From: Gordonia namibiensis NBRC 108229
GTDB lineage: Bacteria > Actinomycetota > Actinomycetes > Mycobacteriales > Mycobacteriaceae
Reading direction: 5' to 3'
NCBI RefSeq assembly: GCF_000298235.1
Contig: NZ_BAHE01000060.1
Span: forward strand, 1-55,759
Length of the DNA stretch: 55,759 nt
Position 1 is the stretch's first letter. The number at the start of each line of letters is the position of its first letter. This document shows, piece after piece, positions 1 through 7,641 of the stretch. The notes beneath the pieces are model-generated. The model made no database searches. It saw only the letters and a list, made by a program, of their open reading frames with translations, and had not been told where the DNA came from. Both the position numbers and the translations under genes were made by a program.

Positions 1-42
1 AGCGACGACCGAGCGCAGCGAGGACGCCGCGTATCGAGGTCA
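1..42. repeat. Dispersed intergenic repeat, partial copy
   Basis: This piece reads AGCGACGACCGAGCG..AGCGAGGACGCCGCGTATCGAGGTC and is almost identical to the second repeat copy inside the gene at 42363-43226. Related copies lie near 9748-9790 and 50127-50165. It touches the stop codon of pknG (40-42), so it forms the immediate 3' flank of that gene. It is cut by the window edge. Similar short repeats are common in intergenic regions of Mycobacteriales; that it is mobile or palindromic as a whole cannot be judged from this fragment. Confidence 0.6.
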
Positions 43-2751
43 GAACAGCGTGTTCGGCCGGACGTAGTTCGCGAGATCGACCAGCATGAACCGGTGTTCG
101 CGGTTGTTTCGGGTCTGACGGGCGAGCTGGCGCAGGGATCTCTCGGTGCCGGTGCGGATCCCGTACTCGGTGAAAGGGAAGCCCAGGAGGGTCGAGGGTT
201 CCTTGTCCGAATCCTCTTCCTCGGGGTTGTCGTGAATCCAGCCGAGCGCGGTACCGAGCACGATCAGCAGCATGCGCGACTTACGGGGTTCGGTGTCGGG
301 GATCTGCTCGAGTCGTCGTGCGGCCTCGACGATCTGGTTGCGGGTGACCTGCGAGGTGGGCCGGCCGTGCACCAGCGCGATGATCGCCGTCGCCCGGGCG
401 GTGTTGAAATGCCTACTGGTGGCGGGCACTTCGTCGAGCGGGCGGATCGCGCCGTCGTAGTCGCCGGCGGCCACGGCGAGACGGGCCAGCCCGAAGGCGG
501 CGGTCACGATGCTGTGATCGGTGAGCCACAGGTCGTGATAGTGGTGTTGTGCGACGTCGTAGAGCCGGGAGATCTTCTCGGCCGACTTCCCCGACCCGTT
601 CTCGTCGGCGAGCCACCGCCCGATCAGTTCGGCGGTACCGGCGACCGCGAGTTTGGGAGCGACCTCGCCCGGCATCGCACCCAGCACCTCGTCGAAGCGT
701 TCGTAAGCCAGCTCGGGTTCGTCGTTCATCAGAGCGCAGATGCCCATGTACCACTCCACCCGCCACGAATCACCGTGGTGCTCACGGACATCGCGGAGCA
801 ATGCGAGAGCGGTGTCGACGTCGTCGAGCTGCAGGTGGGCGCGCGCCTCGGCCAGGTCGATCTCCAGCGACGGGTGGGCGTTCTTCACCGGTCGGCCGCC
901 GAACAGCGATGCGAACCCTTCGGCGCGTGCGGTGTTGATCGAGTCGAGGGTCTGCCGCGGGTCGGACAGGGCGGCCGACGTCAGCAGGCTCGCGGCCGGG
1001 TCCAACGGATTCACCAGGGGCAGTGGGAGTGCGGTGGCGATGTCGACCGGATCGTAGAAGGCGGCCTGGTCGGGGTCGAAGAAACCGTCGACCGGGGCGA
1101 GCATCAGATCGGTGCCGAACGTCGAGCGCTGCGGAGTGAAGACCGTGGACAGCGAAGGTCGGGGGACACCGGTGTGCACGGCGACCGTCTCGCGCAGCAC
1201 GTTGAGCACCTGGGTGCTCATCTCCTCCGCCGAGGCGAACCGGTCGGCCGGATCGGGGGCCGTGGCACGTTGCAACAGAAGGTAGAACGACGGGTTGTCG
1301 CGGAAGACGGCGGTCTCATCGGGGGCCGGGAGACCGTCGACGTAGCGCCCGTTCCGCATCTCCATCGGCACGGTCAACACCGCGAGGGTGCGTCCGACGC
1401 TGTAGATGTCGGTGGCGACCTGCGGGCCGGTCTTGACGATCTCCGGGGCTTGGAAACCCGGTGTGCCGTAGAGGTGTCCGTAGCCGTTGATCGGAGAGAC
1501 CGCCCCGAGGTCGATCAGCTTGACCTCGTCGCTGCCGACCATGATGTTCTCGGGTTTGACGTCGTTGTAGACCAGGCCCACCGAGTGGAGATAGCCGACT
1601 GCCAGCAACACCTCGAGGATGTAGGCGAGACCCTGTTCGACCGACAGCAGCGACTTCTCCGGGTCGCCCGAGGTGATCTGCTTGAGCGTCTGACCGCCGA
1701 TGTACTCCATGACGATGTAGCCGAAACGCTCGCCGTCATCGCTGATGTGCTCGACGAAGTTGTAGATCTTGACGATGCCGGGATGGTTCACCGACGCCAG
1801 GAACTGCCGCTCGGCCACTGCGACGCGCTGGGCCTCCGAATCGGAGGAGTTCAGAAGACCTTTCAGAACGACGGGCCGGTCACTCACGTTGCGGTCGATG
1901 GCCAGGTAGATCCACCCGAGTCCGCCGTGGGCGATGGCGCCGGCGATCTCGTACTGGTCGGCGACCAGCGTCCCCTGGGCGAGGCCCGGCACGAACGAGT
2001 ACCGCGCACCGCAGTTGGCGCAGTCGCCGGTGGGCGGGCCCTCGCCCTCACCCTCGAGTCGTCCGACGGGTTTGCCGCAGCGCCAGCAGAATCGCTTGCT
2101 CTCGGCGATCACCGGGTCGTCGATGACCGCGTCCTCCGGCTCGATGTCGGTGATCTTCGGCATCTCGACGAGGCCGCTGCCGAGGCGGCGCTCGTGGACC
2201 GGCGGGCGTCGTCGTGGGACGAGTCGCCGTCCGAGCGGGCCCGAATCCGGTTCCGGCGTGGCGCGGGTGCGGACGACCCGGTCGGTCCGGCCGTCGAAGC
2301 GGTCCGGCGGCGCGATGCCGACGGTGAACGCCGGTGCGGCCGCCTGCGTTCCGACATCGGAGTCGGCCACCGCGCGCGGCCTGGTGGTGTCGTCGTCGGC
2401 GGTGTCGTCGGCTCCGGCCATCAGGGCGTCGAGATCCGCCTTCTGCGTGCCGACCTCGACGACCTGGTCGGTGGTGCCCTCGTCGGAGGAACGGACATCG
2501 GTCGTGTGATCGTCGGTCGCGTTCTCGGCCGGGTTCTGCGAGCTCTGGGCCTCGGCGTCGGTGGTGTGGTCGTCGGCGGCATGCGCGTCGGTGGCGTGAC
2601 GATCGGTGTCGGCCTCGTCGTCGCCCATCAGGTCGGCGAGAGAGACGCGCTGGGTACCGACCTCCTCCGGGGTGTCGGGGGTGGGTACGTCATGACCCTC
2701 GGGGCCGTGAGGGTCTGCGTGGGATGGTTCGCCGGCGTAATCCATGGGCAT
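40..2751 (-). CDS. pknG: Serine/threonine protein kinase PknG
   Basis: Soluble kinase of 903 residues. It carries an N-terminal disordered acidic segment (about 1-200), a rubredoxin-like metal site (CWRCGKPVG and CANCG at about 220-250), a kinase domain (AHGGLGWIYLA loop, catalytic Lys in VVLKGL, YNDVKPEN catalytic loop, DLG in place of DFG) and a C-terminal TPR region. In mycobacteria PknG phosphorylates the FHA protein GarA and so sets flux at 2-oxoglutarate and glutamate; the same role is inferred here. The start ATG overlaps the glnH stop by one base (TGATG), so the two are translationally coupled. It is about 150 residues longer than the M. tuberculosis protein, mainly because the N-terminal tail is expanded and holds three VGTQ motifs (Thr33, Thr102, Thr135). 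These are candidate phospho-threonine docking sites. Confidence 0.96.
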   Translation of the reverse strand: MPMDYAGEPSHADPHGPEGHDVPTPDTPEEVGTQRVSLADLMGDDEADTDRHATDAHAADDHTTDAEAQSSQNPAENATDDHTTDVRSSDEGTTDQVVEVGTQKADLDALMAGADDTADDDTTRPRAVADSDVGTQAAAPAFTVGIAPPDRFDGRTDRVVRTRATPEPDSGPLGRRLVPRRRPPVHERRLGSGLVEMPKITDIEPEDAVIDDPVIAESKRFCWRCGKPVGRLEGEGEGPPTGDCANCGARYSFVPGLAQGTLVADQYEIAGAIAHGGLGWIYLAIDRNVSDRPVVLKGLLNSSDSEAQRVAVAERQFLASVNHPGIVKIYNFVEHISDDGERFGYIVMEYIGGQTLKQITSGDPEKSLLSVEQGLAYILEVLLAVGYLHSVGLVYNDVKPENIMVGSDEVKLIDLGAVSPINGYGHLYGTPGFQAPEIVKTGPQVATDIYSVGRTLAVLTVPMEMRNGRYVDGLPAPDETAVFRDNPSFYLLLQRATAPDPADRFASAEEMSTQVLNVLRETVAVHTGVPRPSLSTVFTPQRSTFGTDLMLAPVDGFFDPDQAAFYDPVDIATALPLPLVNPLDPAASLLTSAALSDPRQTLDSINTARAEGFASLFGGRPVKNAHPSLEIDLAEARAHLQLDDVDTALALLRDVREHHGDSWRVEWYMGICALMNDEPELAYERFDEVLGAMPGEVAPKLAVAGTAELIGRWLADENGSGKSAEKISRLYDVAQHHYHDLWLTDHSIVTAAFGLARLAVAAGDYDGAIRPLDEVPATSRHFNTARATAIIALVHGRPTSQVTRNQIVEAARRLEQIPDTEPRKSRMLLIVLGTALGWIHDNPEEEDSDKEPSTLLGFPFTEYGIRTGTERSLRQLARQTRNNREHRFMLVDLANYVRPNTLF

Positions 2752-3767
2752 CAGTCCCGGTAGTACGGCTGCGGTGCGCCGAATCCACTGTCGAGGATGG
2801 TGAGCCAGCGATCGCGGATCTGTTGCCAGCGGCCGGTCGCGCGGATGCGTTCGAGGACCCCGTTGACGAAGCGGATCATGTCGTCCTCGCCCTTCGGGAT
2901 GCCCACGCCATAGAACTCCTCACCGAGACTCGGGCCGACGACCCGGACCCACGGGTCCTGTGCGGCGAGTCCGGCGAGGATGGCGTCGTCGCTGGTGACC
3001 GCGTCGACCTGGCCCTGTTGCATGAGCACGAGGCAATCGGCCCAGGTGGTGGTGCTGACGATCCGCACCCGCGGCTGGATGGACTGCATCCGGCCGATCG
3101 AGGTGGTGCCGCGGGCGGCGCAGACCCGCTTGTCGGCGAGCTGGGAAGGCCCGACGATGTTCGAGTTGCGGAACGACAGGATACGTTGCGACGCCACGTA
3201 ATACGGGGCCGAGAACGAGATGTCGCGGAGTCGGTCGCAGGTGATGCTCATCGTCTTGATGACGACGTCGACGGTCTTGTCGCGCAACGCGTCGATACGT
3301 TGCGCGGAGCTGAGCACCTGGAACTCGACGCGGTTCGGGTCGCCGAAGATCGCCGCCGCGATCTCGCGGGCGATGTCGACGTCGAAGCCCTGGATGTCGC
3401 CGGAGATGGGGTCCCGGAAGCTGAACAGGTTGGACCCGATGTCGAGTCCGACGATGAGCCGGCCGCGTTCGAAGATGCCGGCCATCGTCGAGTTCGGCGG
3501 CATGCGTCCTGGTACGGGCATCTCGGCGGGTGGGCGCAGGGTGAGGGTCGCGTTGCACGCCTCCGAACTCGGCGGCGGCTCGATCGGCACGTCGGTCTGG
3601 ACGCCGGGCAACACCAGCGGTCCGGCCGTTGCGGTCGGCGGCGGTGCCTCCGGAGCGGGGAACCGGACACAGCCCGTGGCGACCAGGGCCACGAGCAGCA
3701 GGACCGCGACGATCAGCGGCCGCCGCGAGCGGGCGGGGCCGGGAAGGCGGAGCCGGGAGAAGGTCAT
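2751..3767 (-). CDS. glnH: Glutamine/amino-acid-binding lipoprotein GlnH
   Basis: A 338-residue periplasmic-type substrate-binding lipoprotein. The start at 3767 gives MTFSRLRLPGP, a basic stretch, a hydrophobic core and the lipobox LVATGC with Cys33; the frame stays open upstream but that part is arginine-rich noise. The body has the family 3 solute-binding signatures: GLDIGSNLFSFRDP, GFDVDIAREIA and DVVIKTMSIT. In M. tuberculosis GlnH binds aspartate/glutamate-type ligands and, with the membrane protein GlnX, signals to PknG rather than only feeding a transporter. The ATG overlaps the glnX stop by four bases (ATGA). No dedicated ABC permease or ATPase is next to it, which fits a sensing role. 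Confidence 0.93.
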   Translation of the reverse strand: MTFSRLRLPGPARSRRPLIVAVLLLVALVATGCVRFPAPEAPPPTATAGPLVLPGVQTDVPIEPPPSSEACNATLTLRPPAEMPVPGRMPPNSTMAGIFERGRLIVGLDIGSNLFSFRDPISGDIQGFDVDIAREIAAAIFGDPNRVEFQVLSSAQRIDALRDKTVDVVIKTMSITCDRLRDISFSAPYYVASQRILSFRNSNIVGPSQLADKRVCAARGTTSIGRMQSIQPRVRIVSTTTWADCLVLMQQGQVDAVTSDDAILAGLAAQDPWVRVVGPSLGEEFYGVGIPKGEDDMIRFVNGVLERIRATGRWQQIRDRWLTILDSGFGAPQPYYRD

Positions 3768-5209
3768 CGGTACTCCCGTATTCGGGGGGTGAGCCCGCCG
3801 ACGATCGCGACGGCGGCGACGACCGACAGCAGGAGGATGCCGGTCCCGGTGAAGCCGAGCACGCGCTGGGCGGTGTTGATGTCGTCGCGGAACGACGTCC
3901 GCGCGGTGGTGATCGCGTCGACCAGCGCGGTGTCGACGGCCGTGTACGCGCGGGCCGAGCTGTTGAGGCCGTCGCCGACCGTCAACTGGCGGGCACGGTC
4001 GAAGTCGCCGGTCTGGATGTACCGGCGGACGGCGTCGTCGGTGCGTTTCCATTCGGCCAGCGCCGTACTCACCGCATCGAGCTGCTGATCCGACACCGAA
4101 CCCGTCTCGTCGGAGCCGCGGACGTCGTCGACGATGCCGGCGATCTTGGCGGTCGTTGCGGCGAAGGTGCGTTCCAGCCCGCCCTGATCGCCGCGGCGGA
4201 TGAGTGACAGGGTCTCGGCCGATCTCGCCTGCTGGGTCAGGATGCGTGCGGCGGTCAGCTCGCGCAGCGGGTCGGCGCCGTCAGTGCGGGCGTTGCTGGT
4301 CGCCGCGACCGACATCAGTCCCGACGCCAGCAGCCACACCGTCCCCAGGGTCAGCGCGAAGATCGCCGCGACCATCCCGAGGTTGAAACGACGCCGGGTC
4401 TTGCGCGCGAGATACCGGGAGGTCAGCACCATGGCGGTGAGCAGCAGTAACAGCGGGATGTAGACCGTCCACGGCGGCCGGGTCAGCGAATGCTGCGGGT
4501 CGGCGATCGCCATCGACCGTCTCTCGTAGAGACGTTGGGCGGCCGGCAGGATCTTGTCTTGCATGAGCGACGACGCCTGACCCAGGAAAGCCGAACCGAC
4601 CGGATTGCCCAGTCGGTTGTTGGTGCGGGCCGTCTCGATGAGGCCGCTGTAGACCGGGATCGACGTCGACAGGGTGTCGAGGTCCGCCGACAGCGCCCGC
4701 TCGGTCGCGTCCTCTGTCATCCCCGGCCCGGGTTCGCTCGAGGTCCCGGTCGCGAGGATCAGCGACGACGAGGCGGTCGCGAGGGCGTCGGAGTAGCGTT
4801 CCCGCAACTCCGGCGTCTCCAGACCGCCCGAGATGAACGCGGCGTTCGCGGATGCGTCGGCGATCGACAGCGAGCTGTAGAGGACCTGCGCGGCCTCGGC
4901 GAGCGGCTCGGTCCGGTCGATCAGACGCTGCAGTGTCTGGGTGCGGTCCTCGAGCACGATCGAGGCGTACCAGCCGGTGGTCAGACAGCCGAGCACGAGG
5001 ATGACGCAGATGATGATCAGCTTGCCGGGAGTGGTGCCCGAGTAATGACGGAGAGTCTGGAACGGTGACTGCGCGCGCTCGCGTGCGGTGGCGACGAGCT
5101 CTCGACGATCGGCGAGGACCTGGCGGATCGGCGGCGACGACTGGGCGGGGCGGATCGTGCGACCGCCACGGGTGAGTGCCGTCCGCACGGAGGACGCATC
5201 GCCGGTCAC
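3764..5209 (-). CDS. glnX: Membrane sensor protein GlnX
   Basis: A 481-residue membrane protein, first gene of the glnX-glnH-pknG operon and orthologous by position to Rv0412c. Hydrophobic segments lie near residues 65-85, 250-268, 275-297 and 450-473, with two extracytoplasmic helical stretches between them (85-250 and 300-450), an architecture like two stacked chemoreceptor-type four-helix sensor modules. Known work in mycobacteria places GlnX between GlnH and PknG in amino-acid sensing. The start is GTG at 5209 with an AAGGGG-like ribosome site about 10 nt upstream. It is transcribed divergently from mutT3. Confidence 0.88.
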   Translation of the reverse strand: MTGDASSVRTALTRGGRTIRPAQSSPPIRQVLADRRELVATARERAQSPFQTLRHYSGTTPGKLIIICVILVLGCLTTGWYASIVLEDRTQTLQRLIDRTEPLAEAAQVLYSSLSIADASANAAFISGGLETPELRERYSDALATASSSLILATGTSSEPGPGMTEDATERALSADLDTLSTSIPVYSGLIETARTNNRLGNPVGSAFLGQASSLMQDKILPAAQRLYERRSMAIADPQHSLTRPPWTVYIPLLLLLTAMVLTSRYLARKTRRRFNLGMVAAIFALTLGTVWLLASGLMSVAATSNARTDGADPLRELTAARILTQQARSAETLSLIRRGDQGGLERTFAATTAKIAGIVDDVRGSDETGSVSDQQLDAVSTALAEWKRTDDAVRRYIQTGDFDRARQLTVGDGLNSSARAYTAVDTALVDAITTARTSFRDDINTAQRVLGFTGTGILLLSVVAAVAIVGGLTPRIREYR

Positions 5210-5482
5210 CTAGCTGATCCCCTTCTCGAACGCTGGATCGTCTCCGGTGCGGCCGCTCGGTCCCCGGTCCCCGTGCCGGCTCCCGCGACCTGAAAGAAGA
5301 ATGACTCATCTGGGTCATCGCTCACCGGGTCGTGCGTGTTTCAGCCTATGCCATCGAGGAGGGTTCCTCCGGGCATCGCGGTCGCCACGCCGACGGGTTC
5401 CTGATCGCCCTGGCAGGTCGCGCGAGTCTCACTTACGGTGGAGGAATCCGGCGTACGGCTCGCCGGGCTGCAAGGAGGCGTG
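5210..5482. other. Divergent intergenic region glnX / mutT3
   Basis: About 270 bases between two divergent genes, expected to hold both promoters. A small inverted repeat, ATGAC (5301-5305) against GTCAT (5314-5318), is visible. No open frame here has convincing coding character apart from a possible upstream extension of mutT3 to a GTG at 5438. Confidence 0.4.
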
Positions 5483-5965
5483 GTGCGCGGAGACGGCGAC
5501 GGCTGGGTGATCGATCCCGACGGTTCACGGTACTGGGGTGTCCACGGCGCGGCGGGTCTGCTGCTCCGGGCGCCGCTGGCCGACGGCGCGACAGGTGTTC
5601 TGCTCCAGCATCGCGCCGCGTGGTCCCACCAGGGCGGGACCTGGGCCCTGCCCGGCGGTGCGCGGGACTCCCACGAGGGCGCGATCGACACCGCGATGCG
5701 CGAAGCCGAGGAAGAAGCCGGCATCGACAGCGCGGACCTGCGGGTCGTCGCCGCCGTCGTCACCCACGAGTCACCCGGCGGCTGGACCTACACGACGGTC
5801 ATCGCCGAGACCGATGAGCCGGTGCGCACGGTCGCCAACTTCGAGTCGACGGAACTGCGCTGGGTCGAAGAACAGCACGTCGATCAGCTGCCGCTGCATC
5901 CGGCGTTCGGCCGGGCCTGGCCCACGCTGCGCGAGCGCATCGCCGCACTCGACCCGCAGGGTTAG
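5483..5965 (+). CDS. mutT3: Nudix hydrolase MutT3
   Basis: A 160-residue Nudix hydrolase. The Nudix box is complete: G-ARDSH-E-GAIDTAM-REAEEEAGI. The conserved opening RGDGDGWV and GTWALPGGARDSHE match the MutT3 group next to pknG in mycobacteria, where the enzyme is thought to sanitise oxidised nucleotides such as 8-oxo-dGTP. GTG at 5483 was chosen because AAGGAGG (5472-5478) lies just before it and because the mycobacterial homologue also becomes conserved at VRGDGDGW; GTG codons at 5480 and 5438 are alternatives. It stands alone on the plus strand. Confidence 0.88.
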   Translation: MRGDGDGWVIDPDGSRYWGVHGAAGLLLRAPLADGATGVLLQHRAAWSHQGGTWALPGGARDSHEGAIDTAMREAEEEAGIDSADLRVVAAVVTHESPGGWTYTTVIAETDEPVRTVANFESTELRWVEEQHVDQLPLHPAFGRAWPTLRERIAALDPQG

Positions 5966-6459
5966 GAGCCGAGCAGCCGGTTGGCGCCGGAGATCAGTGC
6001 GGCGATGTTCGCCTCGTCCCCGGTTCGGCCCTCGCCGAAAGCCCACGCCTGCCGGCCGTTGTTCTCACACAGCAGGAACGTGGCGATCGCGTCGTCGACC
6101 TCGCGCTGGTGCAGCCGCAGGATCTGAACGGGTGCGCCGAGGTCGTACAGGATGGACGTCATCGCACCGAGCGGTCCGGCGGCGACGGCGCTGCACGACA
6201 TGATGCGGTCGGCGATCGCGATGGTCGCACGGCATTCGACGAGGTCCTGCCGCGCCGGTGCGACCGACCATGAGCCGAGGCGGATGGCACCGCCGCATGC
6301 GTACTCGTCGGTGAAGTGTTGCCAGCTCATCCCGATGGCCTCCTCGCGCATACCTGCAGGCAGCGGGCGGCCGAAGTGCTCGGTGACGGGGTCCCCCGAC
6401 GGTGCGGTCGCATGCCTGTGTCGTGAGAAGGATGGGTGGGGCAGATGAAGAAGATGCAT
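5962..6459 (-). CDS. Stand-alone LeuA-type allosteric (regulatory) domain protein
   Basis: Up to 165 residues. The segment MSWQHFTDEYA resembles the linker of actinobacterial 2-isopropylmalate synthase, and the C-terminal part (GPLGAMTSILYDLGAPVQI, then ATFLLCENNGRQAWAFGEG, then NIAALISGANRL) follows the beta-alpha fold and the SG-NR ending of the LeuA regulatory domain. No catalytic TIM barrel is present. It could bind leucine or a related acid, or pair with a full-length LeuA encoded elsewhere; that is inference. The first 16 codons have poor third-position GC for this genome. An internal ATG at 6330 has AGGAGG eight bases upstream, so a 122-residue product is possible. The stop overlaps the mutT3 stop convergently by four bases. 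Confidence 0.6.
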   Translation of the reverse strand: MHLLHLPHPSFSRHRHATAPSGDPVTEHFGRPLPAGMREEAIGMSWQHFTDEYACGGAIRLGSWSVAPARQDLVECRATIAIADRIMSCSAVAAGPLGAMTSILYDLGAPVQILRLHQREVDDAIATFLLCENNGRQAWAFGEGRTGDEANIAALISGANRLLGS

Positions 6460-6646
6460 CTCGAAAACCGATTTCGGTCGAAGAACGGATGACCGACTGG
6501 AGCGCGCAACCGACCCGCAGCGGGGGGTCGGTCAGAATCAGACCCCGCTGCGGCGGGTTACGAGCACGCGCTTGAGCATCATGATCCGTCCAGGCTAGAC
6601 CGCGGTGTCGGGATCAGGCAAACGGATTCCGTCCCGGGCCCGATCC

Positions 6647-6711
6647 GAAAACCACCCCTGAAAACCACCCCTGAAAACCACCCCTGAAAACCACCCCTGA
6701 AAACCGCCCCC
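6647..6711. repeat. 13-bp tandem repeat (GAAAACCACCCCT, five units)
   Basis: Four exact units of GAAAACCACCCCT (starts 6647, 6660, 6673, 6686) and a fifth variant unit GAAAACCGCCCCC (6699-6711). They form one flank of the hairpin element described next. The same 13-nt periodicity, with the unit CAGGGGCGCATTT, is seen on the flank of the second element copy at 36.6 kb. Confidence 0.9.
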
Positions 6712-6785
6712 GTGATCCGCCCTCCAGAGGGCCGTCGACGAAGATATGTCCGAGGTCCGGCTGCAGAGGGCGGATTTCGGGGGTG
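6647..6785 (-). repeat. Dispersed long-hairpin element, copy A
   Basis: Non-coding element between the LeuA-domain gene and thiE. ATCCGCCCTC (6715-6724) pairs perfectly with GAGGGCGGAT (6766-6775); the stem is extended by CCCCCG (6707-6712) with CGGGGG (6778-6783) across a two-base internal loop, leaving a loop of 41 nt. Read on the minus strand it aligns with the plus strand of 36475-36612, sharing CCCCCGAAAT, CGCCCTC, GCCGGACC, CTCTGGAGGG and CAGGGG blocks. It is therefore a repeated, structured element rather than a simple terminator, though it may also stop thiE transcription. The rest of the 6460-6803 gap shows no gene. Confidence 0.75.
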
Positions 6786-6803
6786 CTTTTAAGCAGGTCG
6801 GCG

Positions 6804-7490
6804 CTACAACCGGTCGAGGAGGTCCGCAGCCGCGGCGGTGGGATCGGCGGCGGCGGTGATCGCCCGCACGACGACGATCCGGCGGGCACCCGCGGCGGTC
6901 ACCTCCGGCACCCGCGGCGCGTCGATCCCGCCGATGGCGAACCACGGCTTGTCGGGGGAGGCCTCGGTTGTCGTGGTCACCAGGTCGAGGCCGGCGGCGC
7001 TGCGACCCGGCTTGGTGGGGGTGGTCCAGCACGGGCCGACGCAGAAGTAGTCGACGTCGGGGTCGGCAGCGGCAGCGGCGGCCTGCGCTGGATCGTGAGT
7101 CGACGCCCCGATGATCGTGTCGGGTCCGACTATCCGGCGTGCCACCTGCGGCGGGAGGTCGCCCTGTCCGACGTGGAGGACGTCGGCACCCGAGAGCGCG
7201 GCGATGTCCGCACGGTCGTTGACCGCGAGCAGCGCACCGTGGGCGTCGACGACGCCCCGCAGCGCGGCGAGGATCTCGAGTTCCTCCCGGGCCTCGAGCG
7301 TGCCGAACTTCTTCTCGCCCGCCGACCCCTTGTCGCGCAGCTGCACGATGCCGACGCCACCGGCGAGGGCGGCGCCGACGAACTCGAGCAGGTCGCCGCG
7401 CTCGCGCCGGGCGTCGGTGCACAGGTAGAGCCGGGCGGAGTCCAGTAGGCGGCGCGATTCGGTGGCACGTGAGCCGGGGGTGATCGTCAC
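6804..7490 (-). CDS. thiE: Thiamine-phosphate synthase ThiE
   Basis: A 228-residue TIM-barrel enzyme that joins HMP-pyrophosphate and the thiazole phosphate to give thiamine monophosphate. Signatures are ARLYLCTD, VGIVQLRDKG, LLAVNDRADIA, ADVLHVGQGDLPP, GPDTIIGASTHD, FCVGPCW-TPTK and WFAIGGID. GTG at 7490 (MTITPGSRATE) is preferred; the longer frame to 7547 would run into the region of the opposite-strand TPP riboswitch. As in M. tuberculosis it faces away from thiO-thiS-thiG. No riboswitch is seen on its own strand. Confidence 0.94.
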   Translation of the reverse strand: MTITPGSRATESRRLLDSARLYLCTDARRERGDLLEFVGAALAGGVGIVQLRDKGSAGEKKFGTLEAREELEILAALRGVVDAHGALLAVNDRADIAALSGADVLHVGQGDLPPQVARRIVGPDTIIGASTHDPAQAAAAAADPDVDYFCVGPCWTTPTKPGRSAAGLDLVTTTTEASPDKPWFAIGGIDAPRVPEVTAAGARRIVVVRAITAAADPTAAAADLLDRL

Positions 7491-7544
7491 GGCGACCAGG
7501 CTAGCCCCGCGTGGTCCGGCCGGGCGTAGGGTGGACCGCGAGAA

Positions 7545-7634
7545 CACACGGGAGCCCGGGCAGGCGGGCTGAGAGTGCGGACCCCTTCCGCAGACCGTCG
7601 AACCTGATCCGGGTCATTCCGGCGAAGGAAGGTG
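7545..7634 (+). promoter_or_regulatory. TPP riboswitch (THI element)
   Basis: Leader of the thiO operon. The conserved elements are in order: ACGGGAGCCCG, the CTGAGAG block (7569-7575), the P4/P5 strand ACCGTCGAACCTGATCCGG (7593-7611), GTCATTCCGGCGAAGGAA. This is the classic THI box that binds thiamine pyrophosphate and lowers expression, in actinobacteria usually by hiding the ribosome site. The GAAGGAAGG at its 3' edge is the thiO ribosome binding site, which fits control of translation. Confidence 0.95.
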
Positions 7635-7641
7635 ATCTGAC

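Noticed and set aside
94..2763. Long plus-strand open frame opposite pknG (889 codons)
   Set aside because: It is a mirror frame produced by the high GC of pknG; the product is Val/Gly/Arg/Asp-rich without domain signatures, whereas the minus strand encodes a full kinase.
2334..4088. Plus-strand frame of 584 codons opposite glnH
   Set aside because: Arg-rich low-complexity product, antisense to a clear lipoprotein gene.
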